The position numbers were made by a program, and so were the translations under genes. DNA of 64,000 nt from Spirosoma aureum (GTDB lineage Bacteria; Bacteroidota; Bacteroidia; Cytophagales; Spirosomataceae). The stretch spans positions 828,501 through 892,500 of the forward strand of contig NZ_CP050063.1 in the NCBI RefSeq assembly GCF_011604685.1, read 5' to 3'. Shown here one piece after another: positions 1 to 9,800 of this stretch (its first letter is position 1; every line of letters begins with the position of its first letter). The notes under the pieces were generated by a model, which did not search any database, was not told the DNA's origin, and was given only the letters and a program-made list of their open reading frames with translations.

Positions 1-1
1 C

Positions 2-1009
2 CTTGTCTGTACTTCCCCCCGGCAATTTGCCTATCAACAGGCGACAAAGCCCGCCCTGACGCCTGGAAACGCCATTATCAAGATCCGTCGAATTGGTATC
101 TGTGGTACAGATCTGCACGCTTTTGAAGGAACACAACCATTTTTCAATTACCCCCGGATTCTGGGGCATGAATTAGCAGGTGACCTTGTCGAAGCCGACG
201 GCGCCCCTGAGTTCGCGGCTGGTGAAGCGGTTACGTTTATTCCTTATTTTAACTGTGGGTATTGCATTGCCTGTCGGTCAGGTAAACCCAATTGCTGTGC
301 CCGCCTTCAGGTCTCTGGCGTTCACATCGATGGAGGTATGGTCGAATATCTTTCGGTACCGGCCTATTCGCTGGTACATGGTGAGGGACTGACGCACGAC
401 GAACTGGCTTTAGTTGAGCCACTGGCCATTGGCGCTCATGGCGTCCGTCGGGCTGAGGTGCAACCGGGCGAGGTGGTGCTGGTTGTTGGCGCAGGACCTA
501 TTGGCCTGGGAACGATGGAGTTTGCCCGCATTGCGGGCGCTACGGTCATTGCGCTGGACATCAACGAGTCGCGATTGAGCTTTTGCCGAACCCGACTAGG
601 GGTTGCGCATACCGTAAATGCTCAATCGCCAGATGTAGCCGGCCAGTTAGCAGACCTGACCAATGGCGACATGCCAACCGTTGTGATTGATGCAACGGGA
701 AGTCTGCGGGCCATAAACACGTCATTTTCCTATCTGGCCCACAGTGGGCGGTATATACTAGTAGGCTTACAAAAGGGGGATGTCAGCTTTTCGCACCCCG
801 AATTCCATAAGCGGGAAGCTACATTGATGAGTAGCCGCAATGCCACTCGTGCTGATTTTGAGCACGTTATTTCCAGTATGAAAAAAGGTCTGGTCGATCC
901 CAAAACTTATATCACGCACCGGGTTGGATTTGAGCAGGTACAAGCCGAGTTTGAGCACTGGCTGAATCCGGCAAATGGGGTCATTAAAGCGATGGTGACA
1001 ATGGTATAA
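2..1009 (+). CDS. Zinc-dependent alcohol/polyol dehydrogenase (MDR family), 5' end outside window
   Basis: This reading frame is open from the left edge, so the first few codons lie outside the window. The visible N-terminus carries the catalytic-zinc motif GICGTD (about nt 98-115) followed by GHELAG. The four-cysteine structural zinc site CGYCIACRSGKPNCC lies at about nt 253-300. The NAD(P)-binding Rossmann motif VVGAGPIGLG lies at about nt 482-511. This order is that of medium-chain dehydrogenases acting on sugars, polyols or sugar acids, such as the sorbitol or galactonate dehydrogenase type. The substrate cannot be told from sequence. The length of about 336 visible residues fits a nearly full-length enzyme. 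A putative SGNH hydrolase follows after 40 nt on the same strand. Confidence 0.9.
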   Translation, partial: LVCTSPRQFAYQQATKPALTPGNAIIKIRRIGICGTDLHAFEGTQPFFNYPRILGHELAGDLVEADGAPEFAAGEAVTFIPYFNCGYCIACRSGKPNCCARLQVSGVHIDGGMVEYLSVPAYSLVHGEGLTHDELALVEPLAIGAHGVRRAEVQPGEVVLVVGAGPIGLGTMEFARIAGATVIALDINESRLSFCRTRLGVAHTVNAQSPDVAGQLADLTNGDMPTVVIDATGSLRAINTSFSYLAHSGRYILVGLQKGDVSFSHPEFHKREATLMSSRNATRADFEHVISSMKKGLVDPKTYITHRVGFEQVQAEFEHWLNPANGVIKAMVTMV

Positions 1010-1049
1010 GCGACACTCAAACAGCTTATAGGATAAATCATGGACTATA

Positions 1050-2008
1050 ATGACGACTATACGGCGATTGATCGTTGCGGTATCACTTGTTTTTCTGGTA
1101 AGCCTGGCCGGTAGTTTGTGTTACGCACAATCGCCATTTCCAGCCAGTGTTCACCGGGTTGTCTTTCTGGGAAATAGCATTACGTATGCCGGGGCTTATG
1201 TCACAGACATAGATGCCTATATCAGCACGCATTACCCAAAGCAAGGGCTGGAGTTCATCAATGTTGGGCTCCCCAGTGAAACCGTTTCCGGACTCTCGGA
1301 AGATGGTCATGCTGACGGAAAATTTCCCCGTCCTGATTTGCACGAACGATTGGCACGAGTGCTGGCGTTAACAAAGCCAGATTTAGTATTCGCCTGTTAT
1401 GGCATGAATGATGGAATTTATCTGCCTTTTGACCAAAGCCGGTTCCAGAAATTCAGGGAGGGGATCAATTGGCTGCATAACGAAGTAGTTAAAGCCGGAG
1501 CCAGAATTATTCACCTCACACCACCCATTTATGATGATCTGAAAGGGGGGGGACCGGTTACGCTGCCGTACTTGATCGATACTCAGACTGGCTGATGGAC
1601 CAAAAAACGGCCCAGAAATGGGATGTGATCGATATTCATTACCCCATGAAACAATTTCTGGAAGCTCATCGCAAAGTTGATTCAGCTTTTTCTATTGCTG
1701 GGTTTGCTTTAGCCGAAGACGGCGTTCATCCAGGAGAGGTTGGGCATTGGATTATGGCGAAAAATGTTCTGTTAGGGCTGGGCGAAAATGCCGTTGCCAA
1801 TGCACCCGACATGAAATCAGCGATGGCTCAAATTCCAAATTCGACTCAATTACTTAAACTCATTGCAGAGCGCCAGAATGTGATGAAAGACGCCTGGCTG
1901 ACGGCATCGGGCCACCAACGGCCTGGCATGAAAACGGGTCTGCCGCTTCCCGAAGCTAAAGCCAAAGCCACCGAAATTGATGCTCAGATTCGGGCACTTA
2001 TGCCCTGA
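1050..2008 (+). pseudogene. SGNH/GDSL-type secreted esterase, interrupted by a frameshift at a G8 tract
   Basis: Two consecutive frames make one protein. The first part (1050-1595) has a signal peptide (about residues 1-26), SGNH block I GNSIT (Ser43), and block III GMND. The second part (frame ending at 2008) has block V DGVHP, which carries the Asp and His of the catalytic triad. The frame changes around the run of eight G at 1545-1552. With nine G the protein reads through as KGGGTGYAAVLDRYSDWL and on into the second part. Neither half alone has all the catalytic residues. The family hydrolyses ester bonds, often acetyl groups on carbohydrates, and the signal peptide suggests periplasmic location. 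A sequencing undercall, a true inactivating mutation, phase variation or slippage can all explain the break. Confidence 0.8.
1545..1552 (+). repeat. Homopolymer G8 tract at the frameshift in the SGNH hydrolase gene
   Basis: Eight consecutive G follow CTGAAA. One extra G, or a -1 slip, joins the two halves of the hydrolase in frame. Confidence 0.9.
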
Positions 2009-2023
2009 TATGCTCCTTTCTCA

Positions 2024-2707
2024 ATGACTAAAAAGCAGTTTGTTGAAGCAGTAGCCCGAAAGGCTATCGGTATGCAGGTTGGCGGATTTCGCCCTAACGA
2101 TGATCCGAAAGCATCCTGGATCGGGAAAGTCCTGTTGGCGCGAAGGAATGAAGACTGGCCTTATGTCAATGGCAAACCAATGATACCGCTGTGCCAGATC
2201 AATCTGGACGAATTTCCGTTCAAACCTGACCTCTTAAGCGATCTGGCCCTGATTAGTGTTTTTATCGACGCCGATGAAATACCCGGCCAGGACGATGCAA
2301 ACGGCACGAGTTGGTGCCTGCGTGCGTATAAAACAATGGATGAACTGGAACTACTGCCGCCAGTCAGAACTGGGTCGTCTATGAAACCAATGCAAATGAT
2401 TCCCCGGATTATCGAGCAGGATTTTCCGCATCGGGACGATTGCCCTATTGATATCCCGGCTAAGCTCGACGATGACTACGAAGAGCGTTTTCTCAACGCT
2501 GAAGGCGTCAAATTTGGCGGATGGCCTACGCTCATTCAGGGCGAAGTAAGCTGGCCTGACTATGCCAGTGATCCAACATTTGCCTTTCAGATAGATAGTG
2601 TCGAAAAAGCCCGCTGGCAATGGGGTGATAACGGAGTTGGTTATTTTGGCCGATCTGTTACCGATGGTGGGCAGGATAAATGGGCTTTCTCCTGGCAATG
2701 CTACTAA
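2024..2707 (+). CDS. DUF1963 (YwqG-like) protein
   Basis: 227 residues with no signal peptide or membrane segment, so probably cytoplasmic. It shows the YwqG/DUF1963 pattern: an early KVLLARRN strand, the segment IPLCQINLDEFPF where the family has a conserved P-L-x-Q-I-N motif, and the C-terminal motif FGGWPTLIQGE. The C-terminal WAFSWQCY resembles the family's closing strand. The function of the family is not established. It starts 15 nt after the SGNH hydrolase stop and may be cotranscribed. Nothing in the neighbourhood points to a substrate. Confidence 0.75.
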   Translation: MTKKQFVEAVARKAIGMQVGGFRPNDDPKASWIGKVLLARRNEDWPYVNGKPMIPLCQINLDEFPFKPDLLSDLALISVFIDADEIPGQDDANGTSWCLRAYKTMDELELLPPVRTGSSMKPMQMIPRIIEQDFPHRDDCPIDIPAKLDDDYEERFLNAEGVKFGGWPTLIQGEVSWPDYASDPTFAFQIDSVEKARWQWGDNGVGYFGRSVTDGGQDKWAFSWQCY

Positions 2708-2886
2708 GCTAGTCAGTTGGTAGCCAGAAATTTATAAAAATAGCACTAACGCGTTATTACTCAATAGCGCGACTTGTTTACCCGAATCCTCCTGTTGCTG
2801 ATTACCACTCGGTTGCTAGCTATGTCCATCGCACCTTTGTTTCGCTACTTCAACGAAGCGTTTCGTGCGTATACTATCATAAGCCA

Positions 2887-3882
2887 ATGTCACTAAAAAC
2901 GATTACCCTCATCAACTGGTCGTTATTGGTCATTTACGGATTGGTGCTTACCATTTCCGTATTAACTCTCAAACAATCCGGGACCGATGCAGCCGGACGA
3001 GGTATAGCAACGGCCTACCTTTTCTTTGGATTTATTCTGCTTGGAGTGGTTTTACTGATCAATTTCCTGCCCTTCTACTTTAGCCGAATAGCTGTTCTGA
3101 TTCTTCTGATCCTGCCTGCGTTTGGTGGTGTTGGTACGTTAATCAGTCAATTGATAACCAGTCAGAAAAGCCAGAAAGACCAGATGGGTCGCATCGATGG
3201 GTCTTTTTATTTTCACGATACCGAACGGCAGCAAATAGCACAGGCCATTTATGAACGGGATAAAAGCAGGTTGCAGGCTTTGTTAGAGCAGCCTGTACCT
3301 AAGTTGAATGAGAGTGGTGAAGACCATGTCACACTGCTTGATTTTGCAACGGTTCAGGGCGTCCTGGCGGGAAATCCAGAAGAACTATTGCCTTATTTAG
3401 AACTCCTGATGAACAAAGGCGCCACCATTGAAACGGCCGATACGCTCCACGTACCCACGCATGCCCTGGTCATTCGCGAATGCTCAATTGGTTTTCTGGA
3501 ATGGTTTCTGCAAAAGGGGGCTAACCCGAATGCAAAGCATCCAAAACGAGAAAACGCAGCAATTTTATTTGCTATTATGGATTGTCCCATCGACCGATTG
3601 GAGAAGCTGAAATCACTTCTGAAACACGGCGCCGATCCGAATGTGATCTATCCGGCCAAGGCATCCAGTTGGCTGGCCGGGCATTCGGCTTTACTGGCTG
3701 CTGCGCGAATGGATCTGTGGGATTCATGCATACTCTTGCTGGAAAATGGAGCTGAGCCTGCCGTAGAAGGGCCCCAGCACCTTATTTTTCAGGAGTTTAT
3801 TCACCGTCGCGCCGAAATCTATGACGCAGAAGGCTCTACGCCAGACACCTTCACGACGTTGATAAAAAGCCTAAAAAAGTAG
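2887..3882 (+). CDS. Membrane-anchored ankyrin-repeat protein
   Basis: 331 residues. Three hydrophobic helices occupy roughly residues 5-27, 38-65 and 68-90, with no cleavable signal peptide. The rest is soluble and built of ankyrin-like units: LLMNKGATIETAD, FLQKGANPNAKH, LLKHGADPNVIYP and LLENGAEPAVEG all match the end of an ankyrin repeat, at spacings somewhat above 33 residues. Ankyrin repeats bind protein partners; the membrane part suggests a tethered binding platform. The partner and topology are unknown. A very strong 28-bp inverted repeat follows immediately and probably ends the transcript. Confidence 0.7.
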   Translation: MSLKTITLINWSLLVIYGLVLTISVLTLKQSGTDAAGRGIATAYLFFGFILLGVVLLINFLPFYFSRIAVLILLILPAFGGVGTLISQLITSQKSQKDQMGRIDGSFYFHDTERQQIAQAIYERDKSRLQALLEQPVPKLNESGEDHVTLLDFATVQGVLAGNPEELLPYLELLMNKGATIETADTLHVPTHALVIRECSIGFLEWFLQKGANPNAKHPKRENAAILFAIMDCPIDRLEKLKSLLKHGADPNVIYPAKASSWLAGHSALLAAARMDLWDSCILLLENGAEPAVEGPQHLIFQEFIHRRAEIYDAEGSTPDTFTTLIKSLKK

Positions 3883-3907
3883 AGGCTGAGTCTCTTCAAC
3901 AAACATG

Positions 3908-3982
3908 GGACTTTCGCTCAGAGCCGTGCCACGGTTATCGGGAGCAGCATTAGTACCGTGGCACGGCTCTAAGCGAAAGTCC
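3908..3982. repeat. Long palindromic intergenic element, copy 1 (terminator-like)
   Basis: Arms at 3908-3935 and 3955-3982 are complementary over 28 bp with one mismatch, around a 19-nt loop. The core of each arm is CCGTGCCACGGT. It lies between two convergent genes, where it can act as a bidirectional terminator. A related palindrome lies at 17733-17819, so this is likely a dispersed repeat family. Confidence 0.85.
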
Positions 3983-3998
3983 TAAAACAGTTACCTAT

Positions 3999-6767
3999 TT
4001 ATTTTTTCAGGAACCGCCATAGACGTGTTCGGTCGCCATCGCTAAGTCGCAGGTAATAGATTCCTGCCGATAAAGTGCTCAGGTTCAACGTACCCTGAAA
4101 TAGTTGATTTATAGCTTTCAGCCTGATCGGTGATTGGCGAATTCGTCCCTGCATGTCGAACACGCTTACCTGTACATCACTGGCATTGGGATACGCATAC
4201 TGAACATCAAGGATTTGCTCAACCGGGTTAGGATAAGCCATAAAGGAAGAATCTGACCGGGGAGAAACACTTGTTAAAACCGGAAGGTGTACAGTACGTT
4301 CGGCTGACCAGCCCACACAAGTTTGCTGGGTAATACGCACTTTATAGACGCCTTGTTCGCTAACCGACAGGCGGTCATCATCGGCGTTGGTAAGCATCGT
4401 ATTATCGCGATACCATTGGTATCGGTAATCCGTTTCGGTAGGAGCATATAAAATCACACTAGCCCCTTTAAGCAGAATTAGGTCTGGTTCGTCGGGTTTC
4501 AGGGCGATGGCGTTGACCGTGCTTTGACGCACGACTACAGTATCCGAAAGCGCTTTACATCCCTGTTGGCTGATCCTGACCTGATAGCGGCCAGGTTCAG
4601 TTATGTTCAGCGTGGCTGATTGGGCATTTGGCAGTATCGTTCCATTGCGAAGCCACTCAATCTGTGAGTCTGCTATATCCATTGCTGTAAGCTGAAGCGG
4701 TTGCCCATTCGAACAAAGCCATTGATCAGTAGCCGGATTGAGTATAGCTTTGGGCGACTTCATCTGAATATTTACCGGAGGAGATGTTGCAAAACACCCA
4801 CTCGCGTCGGTTACACGAAATGCGTAGGAGCCTGTCTGTGAAGCCCGATAGGTCGTACTTACCGCATTGTCGATGGCTATATTGTTAAGCAGCCATTGAT
4901 AAGTGAAGCCCGACCGGGCATCTGAACGGAGCAGTACACTTTCTCCAGCACAAAGCGTGGTATCGACCCTGGGCGAAATCGTTACAGCGAATGAGCATGG
5001 AGACCGGCGTAGCCCGCTGATAATGATCGAAAACGGTTGCCCGGCATAGGTCATATTACCTTTGTGTGAAACCGAAAGTGAGTAAGCCTGCCCTGGAGAA
5101 GGGTTTGGAATATAGATCTGCTCGATATTATCACGGATATTATCGCCGGAGGCAGCTGGGCGGGACGGATTCTCAGGGTCCAGAACAAATGGTAACGTGG
5201 TTGTACGACCGTCGTTTAATCGTACGTCAAGGTCATTAACGAGTTTAGGTGTCAGACTATTTACGGAAGCAGGGGCAAACGTAGTTGCTATTCCCTCCGG
5301 GTCTGTCCAGCATAAGGTTACAATCAAAGGCTCAGCGCCCTGAGCGACGATTCGTTGCGTAAATGTACCTCCTGATTCCAGCGTTTTCTCCAGCATATAA
5401 TGCGCCTGATCGGTATTCAGGATGACACGGGCAGCGGCTTCGGTATTGAGCAAACCCCATCCCTGGCGGTAATCGGGCCCGGCGGCTGGTGTGTTGCGAT
5501 CGGCTGTATGGAGAACCAGACCCCGTAGAGTTGCCGACCGCATAAACTGGCCATTTGATGCTCCTCCGGCCGCTCGGGCCTTCTGCTGGGCATAGAGTTC
5601 CTGTAATAAAGCCAGTGAGCCAGTCACATTGGCCGACGCCATTGAGGTTCCGGTGTATATGCCATAGGCTGACGGATTAGACGCCAAGGTTGAAAAGATG
5701 TCTGTTCCTATTCCCAGAAGATCAGGTTTTATACGCCCGTCGTCAGTTGGGCCCCAGCCGCTGAATGATGTAGAACCGATGGAAATGGGCTGATTTTGGA
5801 TATTGAAGGTAACGTCGGCCGCTCCAACCGTCAATACGTTTTTGGCTGTTGCTTCGGCTGGAATTACGTCGTAGGTGTCGTTGCGACTTCGGGGCAGGCT
5901 GCTTTTGTCGTTGGTATTTTTCAGGAAATAGGCCGTTCCCGATGGTGGTCCGGTTTCGGCCCGTTTGTTATCCGCTGATCGGACCATCAGGTAAAATGGG
6001 CTGTTGTAGGCAATTCGGTCGAGGTCGCGGGCTTTAGCCGTGTAAAAACCAAACAGATAATCTTCTGTATTGCTCATGGTGGAATTGCCCCACCATTCCC
6101 ATTTTAGATTCGGGTCAGTACCGGACCGGGATGGATTATAAACCCAGCCTACCACTGGACCGTAGGCGTGATTAGACAGTAATAAATCAGGAGCCGCTGC
6201 GGTTATCTCGCTCAGATCGTCGGTATAATCCCAGATGGACAAACGCGCTCCGTAAGCCATTCCTCGTGCCAGTGGATTGATGCCGCGTGCGACTACTGTT
6301 CCGGCAAGGTGGGTTGTGTGATCGCTCAGATTATCGGCTTTATCCATCTGCTGAACGACCGTTCCGCCAGCTGTCGAGCCAGCTAATTCCTGGTGTGTTG
6401 CCAGAGCCCGTCCGCCATCCCAAAGACCTATCTTACCCGTAAGCGAAGTACTACTGCCCGATAATTCAAGCTTCAGGCTGCCTCCTTTGTAGAGGGCTTG
6501 TGTCCGGGTTCCGCGAGCCGCTTCTGTATTATGGAGGGTATAATAAATTGGCGATCCCAATGGATCGACATCCTGAAGTACAAGTTGTTTACTACTGGAA
6601 TAGTTTTTGCGGACGGGCCATTTATGCTTCTGGATCAGTTGAAGCGTTTGTTTACGTTGCCTGTCGTACTGCTGGCTTAAATCAATCTGCCAGTTTTGGG
6701 TACTTCCTGTTTTAATTTGGGCTGAACAGGTTACTTTGCCTGATAAGCACAAAATAAGGTACAGCAC
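3999..6767 (-). CDS. Secreted subtilisin-like serine protease (S8) with T9SS C-terminal sorting domain
   Basis: 922 residues if the GTG at 6767 is used; no in-frame ATG lies between it and the upstream stop. A short signal peptide ends near SAQ17. The S8 triad is visible: Asp117 (GLWDGG), His150 (HTTHLAGT) and Ser375 (GTSMASAN), with Asn267 as likely oxyanion residue (the usual AAGN is SADN here). Beyond residue 480 come a jelly-roll-like segment and two Ig-like units rich in CAGESVLL and LLKGASVIL type strands. The last 75 residues, AYPNPVEQ to the basic end FLKK, form a T9SS type A sorting domain, predicting export and surface attachment. It lies 84 nt behind a paralogue on the same strand, probably in one operon. 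Confidence 0.9.
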   Translation of the reverse strand: MLYLILCLSGKVTCSAQIKTGSTQNWQIDLSQQYDRQRKQTLQLIQKHKWPVRKNYSSSKQLVLQDVDPLGSPIYYTLHNTEAARGTRTQALYKGGSLKLELSGSSTSLTGKIGLWDGGRALATHQELAGSTAGGTVVQQMDKADNLSDHTTHLAGTVVARGINPLARGMAYGARLSIWDYTDDLSEITAAAPDLLLSNHAYGPVVGWVYNPSRSGTDPNLKWEWWGNSTMSNTEDYLFGFYTAKARDLDRIAYNSPFYLMVRSADNKRAETGPPSGTAYFLKNTNDKSSLPRSRNDTYDVIPAEATAKNVLTVGAADVTFNIQNQPISIGSTSFSGWGPTDDGRIKPDLLGIGTDIFSTLASNPSAYGIYTGTSMASANVTGSLALLQELYAQQKARAAGGASNGQFMRSATLRGLVLHTADRNTPAAGPDYRQGWGLLNTEAAARVILNTDQAHYMLEKTLESGGTFTQRIVAQGAEPLIVTLCWTDPEGIATTFAPASVNSLTPKLVNDLDVRLNDGRTTTLPFVLDPENPSRPAASGDNIRDNIEQIYIPNPSPGQAYSLSVSHKGNMTYAGQPFSIIISGLRRSPCSFAVTISPRVDTTLCAGESVLLRSDARSGFTYQWLLNNIAIDNAVSTTYRASQTGSYAFRVTDASGCFATSPPVNIQMKSPKAILNPATDQWLCSNGQPLQLTAMDIADSQIEWLRNGTILPNAQSATLNITEPGRYQVRISQQGCKALSDTVVVRQSTVNAIALKPDEPDLILLKGASVILYAPTETDYRYQWYRDNTMLTNADDDRLSVSEQGVYKVRITQQTCVGWSAERTVHLPVLTSVSPRSDSSFMAYPNPVEQILDVQYAYPNASDVQVSVFDMQGRIRQSPIRLKAINQLFQGTLNLSTLSAGIYYLRLSDGDRTRLWRFLKK

Positions 6768-6851
6768 AAAACCTGTGCTACCCGATACGCTATAAAGGGC
6801 CTTATTTATAGGCAGTTGATTAAAGTTATAAATGTGTTTCAGATGATCGCG

Positions 6852-9800
6852 TTACTGTTTATAAATGCGTTTCACCCAGTTGCTCTGAGTTTTTTCATCT
6901 GAAACAACCACAAAAAATATACCGCCAGGCAAATCTGCTACATCAAGCTGAATGGAATAATTTTTTCCGTCACGCTGTAGCGTAGCCGTTCGGAGTGTCA
7001 GGCCACGCATGTCGGTGAGCCGGACGGCGGGTAACTGCTGAAATGCCGTTGCCGACGACAACGAAATCGTTACCTGTCGGGTAGCCGGATTTGGGTAAAC
7101 AGACAGACTATTATCCTCTGCAACGGGTTCTGCAGCCAGAATTGCCAGATAAACATCGTTGGATGTAGCCGCTCCGCAACCATTCACATTCCCCCGCACC
7201 GAATAACGACCCGTTTTTCCAGCTACATATGTTGAACTCGTTGCTCCCGTAATGGGAACGCCATCGAGTAACCATTGAATATTGGTTGTCGCATTGGACG
7301 TTAAGGTGAAGCTATTTACAGTAATGACCGGTGTCTGGGGCGTTTGAATCGATACGGGTATCGCGTTTGACAGTACAGGCGAACACGCATTGGCTACCTT
7401 CACCGCATAATTTCCGGCTGTCGATGCCAAAACCGTACTGCTGGTAGCGCCAGAAATCGTTTGTCCGTTGCGTAACCACTGGAATGTGTAGCCTACGCCG
7501 GTAGCCGCCTGTAGTGTTACACTGCTTCCCTGACAGATACTGGTCGAGCCATTGGGTGTAATGCTGGCTGTTGCGGCAATTCCGGTCGTTGATGTAACGG
7601 GTGTTCGCTGGGCCGACGGACAATCGAGCGAACGAACTTTGAGGTTGTAAAAATAATACCAGGCATTTTTAAGCGTATCGATCGTTGTCCCGCTGTTATA
7701 CAACGAGCCTTTAATGCTGACAATCGGTGCTCCTGATTGCGTTTTAACCTGATACGGAAAGCCACCAACACCAACATTACTCCGGAATATAGACGCGCCA
7801 CCAGCATAATCGATGGTTATCTGGTAATCACCGGATTCGGGAATTCGTAAGTTAAGCGGGTAAACGGCTCCCTGATCATTCGGGTCATCGACAAGTTGCC
7901 CATTCACGGTCGCGGTCAGGCTTTTATTTCGCGTTGGAGCCACATCGAGCGTTACACTCGAAATAGCCGTATTATCGTATTTACGAACGGTAAACGTTAG
8001 TTGACCTGCACTGGCGATGTAAAGCCGGGCACTTTCGAGCATCAGTGGCACTTTCGTTGTAATAAGCGGAGCCGGACCAAAATTTCCGGCATAGCTGCCA
8101 CCACCAAAGGCTTGTTTATTAGCAGGACCGATAACGGTAGAAAATTCATTCAGAGAAGCATAAAACAGACCACCGGCTGGCAAAGACGGAGCGGATGTCT
8201 GATTGCCAGCCGCCAGTAAATTGCCGCCAGTTGGTGCGTCGTACCAGAAGGCCACACCTCCGCCCGTGTTGTGCAACGCAATGGCGGTATCGTTGCCACA
8301 GCGTAGGGCAGTAAACAGACCGTTCGTGGGGTTAGAGGCCGTGGTACGGGTTTCGGTTAGTAAATTGTTATCCGGATTTTGATCACCATCCAGGTTCGTG
8401 TTAATGATGAAGCGGTAGGTGTGACCGGCCATCAATGGCGTGCTGGCCGGTACCTGAAAGGTCAGGATGCTATCCCGAAAAGCGCCGATTTGTTGAATGG
8501 TTCCGGTTAAGGTTGCTACATCGGCAACGCCGGGATCGTAGATTCGTACGGTTACGGGCACATTGCGTTGAACGGCCGTTCCGAGATTACGAATCCGAAT
8601 GGCAATGATCAGGTCGCTGTTCGAGCAGAAATTAACGTCAGGCGAGATCATCTCTACAGCACTCAGATCATTGGCGGTTCGTACGACGTTGAGCCCGTAA
8701 TCCTGGGTCTCACCATTGGTATAATTGCCACAGGAAAGAACATTGGCTGCATTATCGGTTTCGCTCGCCACAATGCGTAACCGCAGAATCTGACCACTTT
8801 GTGCACTGGCCGGAACGGTAATCGTTGTGATAAACTGGGTTGTATTATTCAGCAGAGTTGACGTAGCGACGGTTTCGCCCGCATCATCGAAACTGCCATT
8901 CTGATTCCAGTCGATAAATGCTTTCACGATGGCATTTTTCGCTCCCCCGCACGTGCCGAGCGACACCGTCAGCGGAACCTGCTGACCGGCCTGAATGGAA
9001 GTCTTTACCTGTGAAAAATCCGTGTAGGACGTACATCCGTCCGAACCAGCCTGATTGATGCTCCCAAATTGTACCCGACTGATTTTGGTATCAGCCGTTG
9101 AGGTGGGTGCGGATGCGCAATACGTTTTTCCGCCAATACCGCTGATGAGCAGCGCATAATCCTGCTTACTGCCATTTAACGTGCCTTTGTGCGTAACCGT
9201 TAGTGTGTATGATTTGCCCGGTACGGGATTGGCAATCAGAATCTGCTCCACATTGTCGCGGATGTTATCGCCCTGAGTGGCCGCATTGGCCGGATTCGCT
9301 GGGTCTAGCACCCACGGCTGCGAGGTCGTTTTCCCATCGCTAATGCGGAGATCAAGATCATTGACGAGTTTAATTGTCCGATCGTTCAGGCTGGAACTGG
9401 CTGTGCCGGCCGGATCGGTCCAGCAGGTGGTTGCTACGAGTGGCCCACGCCCCGATGCGACTACGGTTAGAGAATAGGTTTCGCCCTGACTGATCGTACG
9501 CTCGTCGAGCAGATGGCTTTGATCGGCGTTCAGAATGACTCGCCCAGCCTTTTCCATGTTCAGCAATCCCCAGCCGAAGCGATAATCGGGTCCGGGCGCT
9601 GGTCCTGCTTCATTGGCGGTATGAATAACCAGCCCTTTGAGGGTCGATGAACGAAGAAAGCGCCCATTATTCCGCTGCGAAAACAATTCCTGCAATAGCA
9701 AGATCGACCCGGCTACATTGGGCGACGACATCGATGTGCCGCTCAATGTTGTATAAGCACTATCGCTATCGGAGCTTGTCGATAGCACCGACACACCTAC

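Noticed and set aside
2822..2896. A 24-codon ORF before the ankyrin protein gene
   Set aside because: It overlaps the next start, is too short and shows no similarity that I recognise.
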